A stretch of DNA of 64,000 nt from Colwellia sp. (lineage in GTDB: Bacteria > Pseudomonadota > Gammaproteobacteria > Enterobacterales > Alteromonadaceae): contig NVWU01000011.1 in NCBI GenBank assembly GCA_002733765.1, forward strand, positions 117,021 to 181,020, read 5' to 3'. The notes under the pieces were generated by a model, which worked only from the letters and a program-made list of their open reading frames with translations, did no database searches and had not been told where the DNA came from. Below are positions 19,792 through 26,771 of this stretch, piece by piece (the stretch's first letter is position 1; each line of letters opens with the position of its first letter). The translations under genes and the position numbers were made by a program.

Positions 19792-19824
19792 AAAAGCACC
19801 AAGTATATATTGGTGCTTTGATTT
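19791..19824. terminator. Bidirectional terminator, yigB / PEP-CTERM gene
   Basis: Perfect 10-bp stem AAAGCACCAA/TTGGTGCTTT (19793-19802 with 19810-19819), loop GTATATA, with T-rich flanks on both strands, between convergent genes. Confidence 0.85.
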
Positions 19825-19834
19825 AAATACTGAC

Positions 19835-20608
19835 CTAATGATTATTTTTTAATTTTCTAGAGGCTAAACCAAGTAACCCTAGACCAAAAATAGCCAGTGT
19901 AGTCGGCTCAGGTACGCCCTGCGACGGCGGGTCAATAACTCGTTCTTCTAATCCAGCGTATAAAACACTTGACTGAGAGTAGTTGTAAAAGCCATAAGCA
20001 CCGTCATTAAATTCAGCAACACCCGCTTGCGCTGCAGAGACACTTAATTCAATATTACCATCTACTTTTACTTGGATAAGAGAAGCAGTGTGGATAATAT
20101 CAAAACTATAAGTGGTGTTATCAGCCCAACCCGTGTTGCCCAAGCTTGAACCTCGGGCAATTTCGCTTATACCTGTATGATGCCCCCAAAAGTAGTTTTC
20201 AACCGAGCCATTGGTTACATGGGATAATGCTAAGCCTGCTAGAGCAGTTGAGCCACCAGAGGGTTGGTTTCCTTGTTTCCAATCAATTAGCCAAAAATCA
20301 GAACCATTACTTGTTACTTCATTATCTTGGTAGCCCAAAACAAAACCAATAAAATCATCATCACCAGTAGTTTGTACTGTGATTTCTCCTGAAATAGCCG
20401 TATTTCTTGCGTTACTGCCATCTTCGAAAAAAACAGTAGGCTGACCGTTAACAGACTGGAACACAGAATCATTGTTTACACCTTGTGTAGTCCAAGTGCC
20501 TTGACCATCATGTTGCCATGTAGATAAATCAATCAGAGCAGCATTCACTGCCCCACAACTAATTAACAAAGAGGCGCTAAAAGCAGCTTTTAAAAAAGTA
20601 TGTTTCAT
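19835..20608 (-). CDS. PEP-CTERM sorting domain surface protein
   Basis: Secreted protein predicted to be handled by exosortase. The 257-residue product has an N-terminal signal peptide ending around CGAVNA (residue 23), a beta-rich body that looks like a concanavalin-type fold (my reading, moderate), and the C-terminal tripartite sorting signal: VPEPTTLA, a hydrophobic segment IFGLGLLGLA, and the basic end SRKLKNNH. No exosortase is in the window. GGAG precedes the ATG, and a consensus sigma-54 promoter lies 47-62 bases upstream. It interrupts the usual yigB-uvrD adjacency on the opposite strand. Confidence 0.9.
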   Translation of the reverse strand: MKHTFLKAAFSASLLISCGAVNAALIDLSTWQHDGQGTWTTQGVNNDSVFQSVNGQPTVFFEDGSNARNTAISGEITVQTTGDDDFIGFVLGYQDNEVTSNGSDFWLIDWKQGNQPSGGSTALAGLALSHVTNGSVENYFWGHHTGISEIARGSSLGNTGWADNTTYSFDIIHTASLIQVKVDGNIELSVSAAQAGVAEFNDGAYGFYNYSQSSVLYAGLEERVIDPPSQGVPEPTTLAIFGLGLLGLASRKLKNNH

Positions 20609-20654
20609 AGGTAATCTCCGTAATGTAAATTAATTTTGCTTTCTAAAGTTAGAA

Positions 20655-20670
20655 TGCAAAAATCACACCA
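20655..20670 (-). promoter_or_regulatory. Sigma-54 (RpoN) promoter of the PEP-CTERM gene
   Basis: On the minus strand TGGTGTGATTTTTGCA fits the -24/-12 consensus TGGYRYR-N4-TTGCW at every defined position. The predicted start would leave a 5' leader of about 35-40 bases before the ATG at 20608. Confidence 0.75.
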
Positions 20671-20754
20671 TATTTTAATTGTCTTAGTATTACAAATAGT
20701 TATACTTTATCTCGTTTAGATGTTTTTAAAAATGTAAAATAAACCGACAATCAC

Positions 20755-20785
20755 TTTGCTGTATATAAAGCCAGTGCTATACTGG
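20755..20785 (+). promoter_or_regulatory. uvrD promoter with LexA-type box
   Basis: CTGTATATAAAGCCAG (20759-20774) differs from CTGT-N8-ACAG at one base and closely resembles the E. coli uvrD SOS box as I recall it. A TTGCTG (20756-20761) and TATACT (20778-20783), 16 bases apart, form a plausible promoter overlapping it. The inverted repeat CCAGT/ACTGG (20771-20785) overlaps the -10. Confidence 0.65.
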
Positions 20786-20836
20786 CAATATTTTAATCAT
20801 TAGCTCCGTTTCATATAGTGTAATAAGGTTTCCGCG

Positions 20837-23011
20837 ATGGATGTTTCAGAATTACTCGACTCTTTAAATGACAAACAACGTGAAGTTGTTGGCGCACCGC
20901 AACAAAACATGTTGGTATTAGCGGGCGCTGGCTCAGGAAAAACAAGGGTATTAGTGCAGCGTATTGCCTGGTTAATGCAAGTTGAGCAAGCCGCGCCCCA
21001 TTCTATTTTAGCGGTAACCTTTACCAATAAAGCCGCGGCTGAAATGCGTGCCAGAGTTGAGCAGGTTACTAATGGCAATACTCACGGTATGTGGATTGGT
21101 ACTTTTCATGGCTTGGCGCATCGTTTATTACGCATGCACTTTCAAGAAGCAAAGTTACCGCAGACCTTTCAAGTACTTGACAGTGATGATCAGCTGCGCT
21201 TAATCAAACGTATTATTCGATCATTAGCGTTAGATGAAAAAAAATGGCCAGCCAAGCAGTTTGTTTGGTATATCAATGGTAAAAAAGATGAGGGTTTACG
21301 TCCACAACACATTGATGTCCAGTTTGACCCAAGTGAAGCGTTATTTGTTAAGGTTTATCAAGCCTATCAAGATACCTGTGATCGTTCCGGCTTAGTCGAT
21401 TTTGCCGAACTGTTACTACGTGCTCATGAACTTTGGCTCAATAATCCTGAATTACTCGCGCATTATCAACAGCGTTTTAGTCATATTTTGGTGGATGAAT
21501 TTCAAGATACCAATGCGATTCAATATGCATGGTTAACCATGCTAGGTAAAGCGCAGGCTAAGGTGATGATTGTTGGCGATGATGATCAATCCATTTATGG
21601 CTGGCGTGGTGCAAAAATTGAAAATATTGAACGTTTTACCAGTGAATATGACAATGCAAAAACGATTCGATTAGAACAAAATTATCGTTCAACGGCGAAT
21701 ATTTTAAATGCGGCCAATCAGTTGATCAGTAATAATAATAATCGACTTGGTAAAGAGTTATGGACTGATGATAAAGCGGGCGAAAAAATTTCAATTTACA
21801 CCGCTTTTAATGAAATAGACGAGGCGCGCTTTATTGCGGGTCGTATTAAGCAATGGCGCGATGATGGTGGTAAACTTGATGACGTTGCCATTTTATATCG
21901 ATCTAATGCGCAATCACGTTTAATGGAAGAAGCCTTATTGCAAGGACAGTTGCCATATCGCATTTATGGTGGTCAACGTTTCTTTGAGCGACAAGAAATT
22001 AAAGACGCATTAGCTTATTTACGACTTATAAATAACCGTGATGATGATGCGGCATTTGAACGTATTATTAATACCCCAACGCGTGGTATTGGTAACCAAA
22101 CGGTTGCGCTAGTACGTGATGCGGCGAGAAGTTTGCAAGTAACTTTGTGGCAAGCCTGTCAGCAATTATTAAGCACACAACAATTAAAAGGTCGCAGCGC
22201 TAAAACTATTGCTGCTTTTATTAATTTAGTTGATCAATTAGAAGATGATTCAACCGATTTAGATTTAGATCAACAAGCCAATTTCGTTATACAGCACTCG
22301 GGCTTAAAAGCAATGTATCAAGCGGAAAAAGGTGAACGTGCTGAGCAGCGTATTGAAAACTTAAATGAGTTGGTAACTGCTTGTCAAACTTTTGTAAGTG
22401 ATCCTGAGTTAATGGAAGAACAAACAGCCTTAACCGCTTTTTTAACCCATGCAGCTTTAGAATCAGGTGAATCACAAGCAGAAGAATTTGAGGCGGCGGT
22501 ACAGTTAATGACCATGCACTCAGCTAAAGGTTTAGAGTTCCCTTTGGTCTTTATTGCCGGCCTTGAAGAAGGCATGTTTCCATCACAACAATCGGTTGAA
22601 GAAATAGGGCGTTTAGAAGAAGAAAGACGATTATGTTATGTCGGTATTACCAGGGCAATGAGTAAACTATACTTGTTGCATGCAGAAAGCCGACGTATAT
22701 ATGGGCAAGAAAAAAACCATAAAGCGAGTCGTTTTTTACGAGAATTACCTGAAAATTGTGTCGAAGAAATTCGGATGCAAAGCCAAGTCTCTAGACCCAA
22801 AAGTGTTGGTAAGTTTTCAAATACCTTTACCTTAGAAACGTTTGCTAATACGGGTTTTAAGTTGGGTCAACAAGTCGCTCATGCTAAGTTTGGCGAAGGT
22901 GTGGTGTTGAATTATGAAGGTAGTGGTGCACAATCGCGAATTCAGGTAAATTTTGAAGAGGTTGGCAGTAAGTGGTTAGTGGTTGAGTACGCCAATTTAC
23001 AAACAGTGTAA
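20837..23011 (+). CDS. uvrD: DNA helicase II UvrD
   Basis: SF1A 3'-5' helicase acting in nucleotide-excision and mismatch repair. The 724-residue product starts MDVSELLDSLNDKQREVV and shows Walker A AGAGSGKT (about 30-37), motif II VDEFQDTN, motif III DDDQSIYGWRGA, motif IV EQNYRSTANIL, and motif VI YVGITRAMSKLYL. The C-terminal Tudor-like domain that binds RNA polymerase is present (GQQVAHAKFGEGVV). Length equals E. coli UvrD (720). Regulation by LexA is suggested by the upstream box. Confidence 0.97.
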   Translation: MDVSELLDSLNDKQREVVGAPQQNMLVLAGAGSGKTRVLVQRIAWLMQVEQAAPHSILAVTFTNKAAAEMRARVEQVTNGNTHGMWIGTFHGLAHRLLRMHFQEAKLPQTFQVLDSDDQLRLIKRIIRSLALDEKKWPAKQFVWYINGKKDEGLRPQHIDVQFDPSEALFVKVYQAYQDTCDRSGLVDFAELLLRAHELWLNNPELLAHYQQRFSHILVDEFQDTNAIQYAWLTMLGKAQAKVMIVGDDDQSIYGWRGAKIENIERFTSEYDNAKTIRLEQNYRSTANILNAANQLISNNNNRLGKELWTDDKAGEKISIYTAFNEIDEARFIAGRIKQWRDDGGKLDDVAILYRSNAQSRLMEEALLQGQLPYRIYGGQRFFERQEIKDALAYLRLINNRDDDAAFERIINTPTRGIGNQTVALVRDAARSLQVTLWQACQQLLSTQQLKGRSAKTIAAFINLVDQLEDDSTDLDLDQQANFVIQHSGLKAMYQAEKGERAEQRIENLNELVTACQTFVSDPELMEEQTALTAFLTHAALESGESQAEEFEAAVQLMTMHSAKGLEFPLVFIAGLEEGMFPSQQSVEEIGRLEEERRLCYVGITRAMSKLYLLHAESRRIYGQEKNHKASRFLRELPENCVEEIRMQSQVSRPKSVGKFSNTFTLETFANTGFKLGQQVAHAKFGEGVVLNYEGSGAQSRIQVNFEEVGSKWLVVEYANLQTV

Positions 23012-23041
23012 GTTAATAATATAAAAAGAAGGCAGTTATAT

Positions 23042-24298
23042 ATGGCCCAACGATTATTAGTAGTTGAAGACAGTAAACCTATTGCCACAGTTATCAAACA
23101 AATAGCTCAATCACTTAATTATGAAGTGGTATTAGCGACCACATTAGCGCAAGTTGAAGAGATTCTGTCGGTTGATACTGATTTTTTTGCGGCCACGATT
23201 GATTATGCCTTACCTGATGCTCTGGATGGTGAAGCGATTGCTTGTGTGCTGTCCTATCATATTCCAAGTGTGGTAATGACTGGGAAAATGGATGATTTGA
23301 CCAGACAAAAAATTCTTGCTCAACCTGTTATTGATTACATTCCTAAAGAAAATAGCCAAGCTTTTTTGTATTTAAAGCGCGTATTACATTGGCAACAAAC
23401 CAATAGCCAAAATGTCATCTTAGTGGTTGATGATTCATTTTCAGCGCGTAATCACATTGTTGAGTTATTAAAACGCCGTAATTTCACTGTTTATACTGCC
23501 AATAATGGTGTGCAGGCATTAGAAAAGCTAAAGCAATACAAAGATATTAAAATGGTTATTACTGATTTAGAAATGCCTGAAATGGACGGCATAGAGCTAA
23601 CTAATGAGATTCGTAAAAAGTATTCTCGTGAACTATTAGCGGTTATTGGTATTTCAGGGGCAAGTAATGGTATTCATTCAGCGCGGTTTATTAAAAATGG
23701 TGCCGATGACTTTTTACGTAAACCCTTTTGTCCTGAAGAGTTTTATTGTCGTATTACTCAAAATATTGAAAGCTTGAATAATATAGCTCAAATTCAGCAT
23801 GCAGCAAATACTGACTATTTAACCGAGTTATTTAATCGTCGAGCATTTTTCTCTAATGCGGAACAACGTATTGTCGAATACACTAAGCGCAATATTCATT
23901 ATTGTTTAGCAGTGATAGATATTGATTACTTTAAAAAAGTAAACGACAACTATGGCCATGATGCCGGTGATCAAGCATTAAAAATATTGGCACTTTATAT
24001 GCGAAAGCACTTTGGTGCAGGATTAACTGCTCGTTTAGGCGGAGAAGAATTTTCCGTTTTATTACATGGGTTAGATACCGATCAATTGTACAATAAATTA
24101 GATGACTTTCGTCGTGATATTTCCGTATCAACCTTATCCTGCGGTGATAATCAAATTACAATTACTATCAGTATTGGTGTGGTATTTGACAGCAGAGAAG
24201 CACTTGCAAAACAAATGAATGATGCCGATAATGCGCTTTATGTAGCTAAAGATAATGGTCGTAATCAGGTGGTTATTTTCGGCAGCGATGATCAGTAA
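23042..24298 (+). CDS. Double-receiver GGDEF response regulator
   Basis: Predicted phosphorylation-controlled diguanylate cyclase. The 418-residue protein has a first receiver domain (about 1-120, LLVVEDS with candidate acceptor Asp in ATIDYALPD), a second receiver (about 127-245, VVDDS, acceptor Asp in VITDLEMPEMDG, conserved Lys in LRKPF), and a GGDEF domain (about 255-415) with intact active site RLGGEEF. No RxxD inhibitory site precedes the motif, unlike the cyclase at 2.8 kb. It starts 30 bases after uvrD and may be cotranscribed. No partner histidine kinase is adjacent. Confidence 0.92.
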   Translation: MAQRLLVVEDSKPIATVIKQIAQSLNYEVVLATTLAQVEEILSVDTDFFAATIDYALPDALDGEAIACVLSYHIPSVVMTGKMDDLTRQKILAQPVIDYIPKENSQAFLYLKRVLHWQQTNSQNVILVVDDSFSARNHIVELLKRRNFTVYTANNGVQALEKLKQYKDIKMVITDLEMPEMDGIELTNEIRKKYSRELLAVIGISGASNGIHSARFIKNGADDFLRKPFCPEEFYCRITQNIESLNNIAQIQHAANTDYLTELFNRRAFFSNAEQRIVEYTKRNIHYCLAVIDIDYFKKVNDNYGHDAGDQALKILALYMRKHFGAGLTARLGGEEFSVLLHGLDTDQLYNKLDDFRRDISVSTLSCGDNQITITISIGVVFDSREALAKQMNDADNALYVAKDNGRNQVVIFGSDDQ

Positions 24299-24497
24299 TA
24301 GCTAAATCTTTATGCGTTAGCGTTTATATGCCTAATAAAATTAATGCCCTTATGGTGAATACCATTCTCTCGCTTGTAGTATGTTAATAAAGTAAAAAAC
24401 ACACTTTATACTTTATTTCACAATTAAATTGAACTTAGTTGGCAAAAGAGACTCTTACTTATCAGTATTGTTTTATCCCTTAGTGTTTCATGTTTTT

Positions 24498-24529
24498 ATG
24501 CATCTATTTTTATAGATGCATTTTTTTTG
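24498..24529 (+). terminator. Rho-independent terminator
   Basis: Perfect 10-bp stem ATGCATCTAT/ATAGATGCAT with a four-base loop, then a run of T. It lies 200 bases after the nearest upstream gene. The 15 bases before it (GTGTTTCATGTTTTT) recur exactly before the polA terminator. Confidence 0.85.
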
Positions 24530-24557
24530 TTTAAATTTCACTGACAATCAAAAGATA

Positions 24558-24580
24558 AATCAAAAGGGTCAGAGTTATTG
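24558..24580 (+). repeat. Left inverted repeat of RAYT element
   Basis: A 23-bp sequence containing AAAAGGGTCAGAGTTATTG is repeated perfectly in inverse orientation at 25345-25367. A partial extra copy (AATCAAAAG) lies just upstream. Confidence 0.85.
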
Positions 24581-24633
24581 ATATTAAGTAAAATAAATCC
24601 TATGCTGATTTTTTTACTTAAAAACTTAAAACC

Positions 24634-25350
24634 ATGCCAAGATTACCCCGATTAAATTTGCCAAACATCCCACAACATGTGGTGCAACGAGGTAATAATA
24701 GGCAAGTAACGTTCTTTTATGAGCAAGACTACACGGTGTATCTTGATAAATTAAAAGAATATGGGAAAAAATTTGATGTGGCTATTCATGCTTACGTACT
24801 AATGACCAATCATGTTCATTTACTGATGACGCCATCGACTAAAACAGGTGTTAGTCAGTTAATACAGTCATTAGGGCGCTATTATGTGAGATATATCAAT
24901 AAAACATATAATCGCTCAGGCACGTTGTGGGAAGGTCGATATAAATCAACATTAGTTGATAGTGAGCACTATTTTTTGTTGGTGAGTCGGTATATAGAAC
25001 TTAATCCAGTAAGAGCTGATATGGTTGCTCACCCAGCAAAGTATCCGTGGTCAAGCTATCAAGGTAATGCACTAGATAAAAAAATAGAGTTGCTAACAGC
25101 ACATCATTGTTATGAGGTACTCGGTCATAATACTGAGAGTAGAAAAGTTGCTTATAGAACACTATTTAAAGCACATATACCTAAGTTAAAATTAGCAGAA
25201 ATACGAGATGCAACTAATAAGGCTTGGGTGCTAGGGGATAATCGCTTTAAAGAACAAATAGAGCAGCAAACAGGAAGGCGCTCATCACCACAAATGCGTG
25301 GTGGAGATAGAAAATCAAAGGAATATAAGGAAAAAATCACAAACCAATAA
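24634..25350 (+). CDS. REP-associated tyrosine transposase (Y1_Tnp family)
   Basis: Single-strand HUH transposase of the RAYT/TnpA_REP type, related to IS200/IS605 enzymes and linked to spread of REP palindromes. The 238-residue product begins MPRLPRLNLPNIPQHVVQRGNN, the typical family start. It has the metal-binding HUH motif NHVHLL (about 59-64), the presumed nucleophilic tyrosine in GRYYVRYIN (81-89), and the conserved LWEGRYKS and YIELNPVRA motifs. It looks intact. It is bracketed by a perfect 23-bp inverted repeat; the right copy includes the stop codon. Confidence 0.93.
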   Translation: MPRLPRLNLPNIPQHVVQRGNNRQVTFFYEQDYTVYLDKLKEYGKKFDVAIHAYVLMTNHVHLLMTPSTKTGVSQLIQSLGRYYVRYINKTYNRSGTLWEGRYKSTLVDSEHYFLLVSRYIELNPVRADMVAHPAKYPWSSYQGNALDKKIELLTAHHCYEVLGHNTESRKVAYRTLFKAHIPKLKLAEIRDATNKAWVLGDNRFKEQIEQQTGRRSSPQMRGGDRKSKEYKEKITNQ

Positions 25351-25393
25351 CTCTGACCCTTTTGATTGACCCTTTTGATTGACCCTTTTGATT
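25345..25393 (-). repeat. Right inverted repeat and 13-bp tandem array
   Basis: The right copy of the 23-bp inverted repeat (25345-25367) runs into three perfect tandem copies of GACCCTTTTGATT (25355-25367, 25368-25380, 25381-25393). Confidence 0.9.
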
Positions 25394-25442
25394 GGCAGTA
25401 GCATATTAGTTGGTGCAGATATTACTACAGGGATTATTAAAT

Positions 25443-26324
25443 ATGGCGAATAACCAATTTTATATAATTACTCTACAGGACTTTATCGAGTACGATAATG
25501 ATATAGCTATCTTACATAATAAACCTTTCACGGGTCTAGTTATTGAGCATGAAGATAGTGTTGTAGTAAATAAATTTGAGTGTAAAGAAGGAATTAAGGT
25601 TACTGAAAAACAGACGTTTTTTCCCTGCTATTCCTAATGCGGAGATAATTAATGTAAATAATATTGTTGAACGAGATGGTGGGGGGCAGTAATTTATAAT
25701 GGATTACCTCTATCAGGAGTCATTTATTATTTTAGAGATAAGTATTGTTATTTTATTCAAGAGTATGAAAGAGGCTGGGAAAATTCGGAGTTAGGCATTG
25801 GTAATAATGGTAGATTAAGTCGCTTATACCGAAATGGCAATGACTATAGTGAGTGTCTTGAGTGGGAAAATGATCAATTACGTAATTATGAAATAAACAT
25901 AAATTTACCTGATACTCGACAATGTGCAGCATTATCACTAGGCTTTTCATCTGCTAATCAGCTAAATAAAGTGGAAGTTCAAGATGACTTTTATCTAGTA
26001 AGTAAAAGAGTGATAGATGATGTTTGGTATTCTGATTATTTTACATTTGAAGATCTTCAAGGTTGTCAAATTGCTGAGTCACTGTTGTTATCAGGGAATA
26101 ATGTTAATGATGACTTTTTTAAAAAACTTATTGATGGTGGCATATTAACTGATTGCAATGAGATCATATTAACTAAACATATTATTGACCCCCAAGTATT
26201 AGAGAAATACTTGCCAATGTCCTCTATTCAGAAATTAACGTTCCGATATATGAGAGATAGCAAAATTAATAAAACATATTATCAACGTTATTTATCTAAT
26301 TATGACTTAACATTTATTGATTAA
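25443..26324 (+). pseudogene. MORN/YwqK-like gene with two compensating frameshifts
   Basis: I do not recognise the gene fully. Read in one frame it stops at 25635-25637, and the same frame is open again from about 25689 to the stop at 26324. Shifting at the T run near 25617 (one base too many) and back at the G run near 25681 (one base short) restores a continuous protein of about 293 residues that avoids the stops at 25635 and 25668. The joined protein contains NKPFTGLVIEHED and NGLPLSGVIYYF, like the MORN-type repeats of YwqK-family proteins, followed by a non-repetitive C-terminus of about 110 residues. Two sequencing errors are an alternative to real decay. Confidence 0.6.
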
Positions 26325-26403
26325 CTTTTTAGAAATAAAAGGGGTCAGAGCCGTTTTAAGTGAGCTACACTGAGATAAATGGTCTCTCCAGTAGGTTTTA
26401 ATT

Positions 26404-26502
26404 ATGTCAAGAAAACCGAGAGTTTCATTAGCAGGAATGGTGGAGCATGTTATTCAGCGGGTAATAATTGCTAAGCCATTCTTGCTTGTAAAGATGAAAT
26501 GA
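26404..26502 (+). pseudogene. Truncated RAYT transposase remnant
   Basis: The frame begins MSRKPRVSLAGMVEHVIQR, a textbook RAYT N-terminus, then loses frame at a G run where GNN should follow (one G missing) and stops after 32 residues. No HUH or tyrosine region follows. It is a second element, different from the intact transposase 1.8 kb upstream, preceded by its own GGGTCAGAG-type end. Confidence 0.75.
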
Positions 26503-26620
26503 ATAAACTTCTATGTGTTTAAACATGTACAGGAAGTAAATAAATAAAAGGATTAATAAGAATGAATAAAACATTTCAAACGTTCACGGTTAAACAGCCA
26601 ACTCTTTGTTATTTATTTAA

Positions 26621-26664
26621 ACATTATCTAATCAGCTGCATGGATGCAGCTGATTAGATAATGT
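26621..26664. repeat. Perfect 21-bp-arm palindrome with GG centre
   Basis: Arms ACATTATCTAATCAGCTGCA+T (26621-26641) and the exact complement (26644-26664) are separated by only two bases. There is no T run after it. It could form a cruciform or be a recombination/REP-like site. Confidence 0.9.
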
Positions 26665-26724
26665 AGGAGCAATTTTCTTGCGTATAAAGTAGATCACCTA
26701 ATTAATGAAACTGGTATGGCTAGA

Positions 26725-26764
26725 AAAAAGGCTACTTGTTTCAATCACTATCGAAACAAGTAGC
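26725..26764 (-). terminator. Terminator of the symporter gene
   Basis: Perfect 12-bp stem GCTACTTGTTTC/GAAACAAGTAGC (26731-26742 with 26753-26764), followed on the minus strand by CCTTTTTTCT. It ends just after the stop of the gene at 26772. Confidence 0.88.
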
Positions 26765-26771
26765 TTTCATT

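Larger units (their letters stand above)
24299..24633. other. Spacer between the GGDEF regulator and the transposase
   Basis: Holds a terminator at 24498-24529 and the left inverted repeat of the RAYT element at 24558-24580. The first 180 bases show nothing I can assign. Confidence 0.5.
24558..25393 (+). mobile_element. RAYT mobile unit with inverted and tandem repeats
   Basis: Extends from the left 23-bp inverted repeat, across the transposase gene, through the right inverted repeat and three tandem 13-bp units. No target-site duplication is obvious. Confidence 0.7.
26325..26771. other. Spacer after the MORN-like gene
   Basis: Contains a transposase remnant (26404-26502), a long perfect palindrome (26621-26664) and the terminator of the minus-strand symporter (26725-26764). 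A copy of the AAAAGGGGTCAGAG end motif at about 26337-26350 precedes the remnant. Confidence 0.6.

Noticed and set aside
25355..25393. Three tandem 13-bp repeats as a CRISPR array
   Set aside because: Units are contiguous with no spacers and continue the transposon end; no cas genes are nearby.
26562..26657. Possible 31-codon peptide with AAAGGA upstream
   Set aside because: Its 3' third is the perfect palindrome, the sequence has no family features, and it lies in transposon debris; probably a chance frame.
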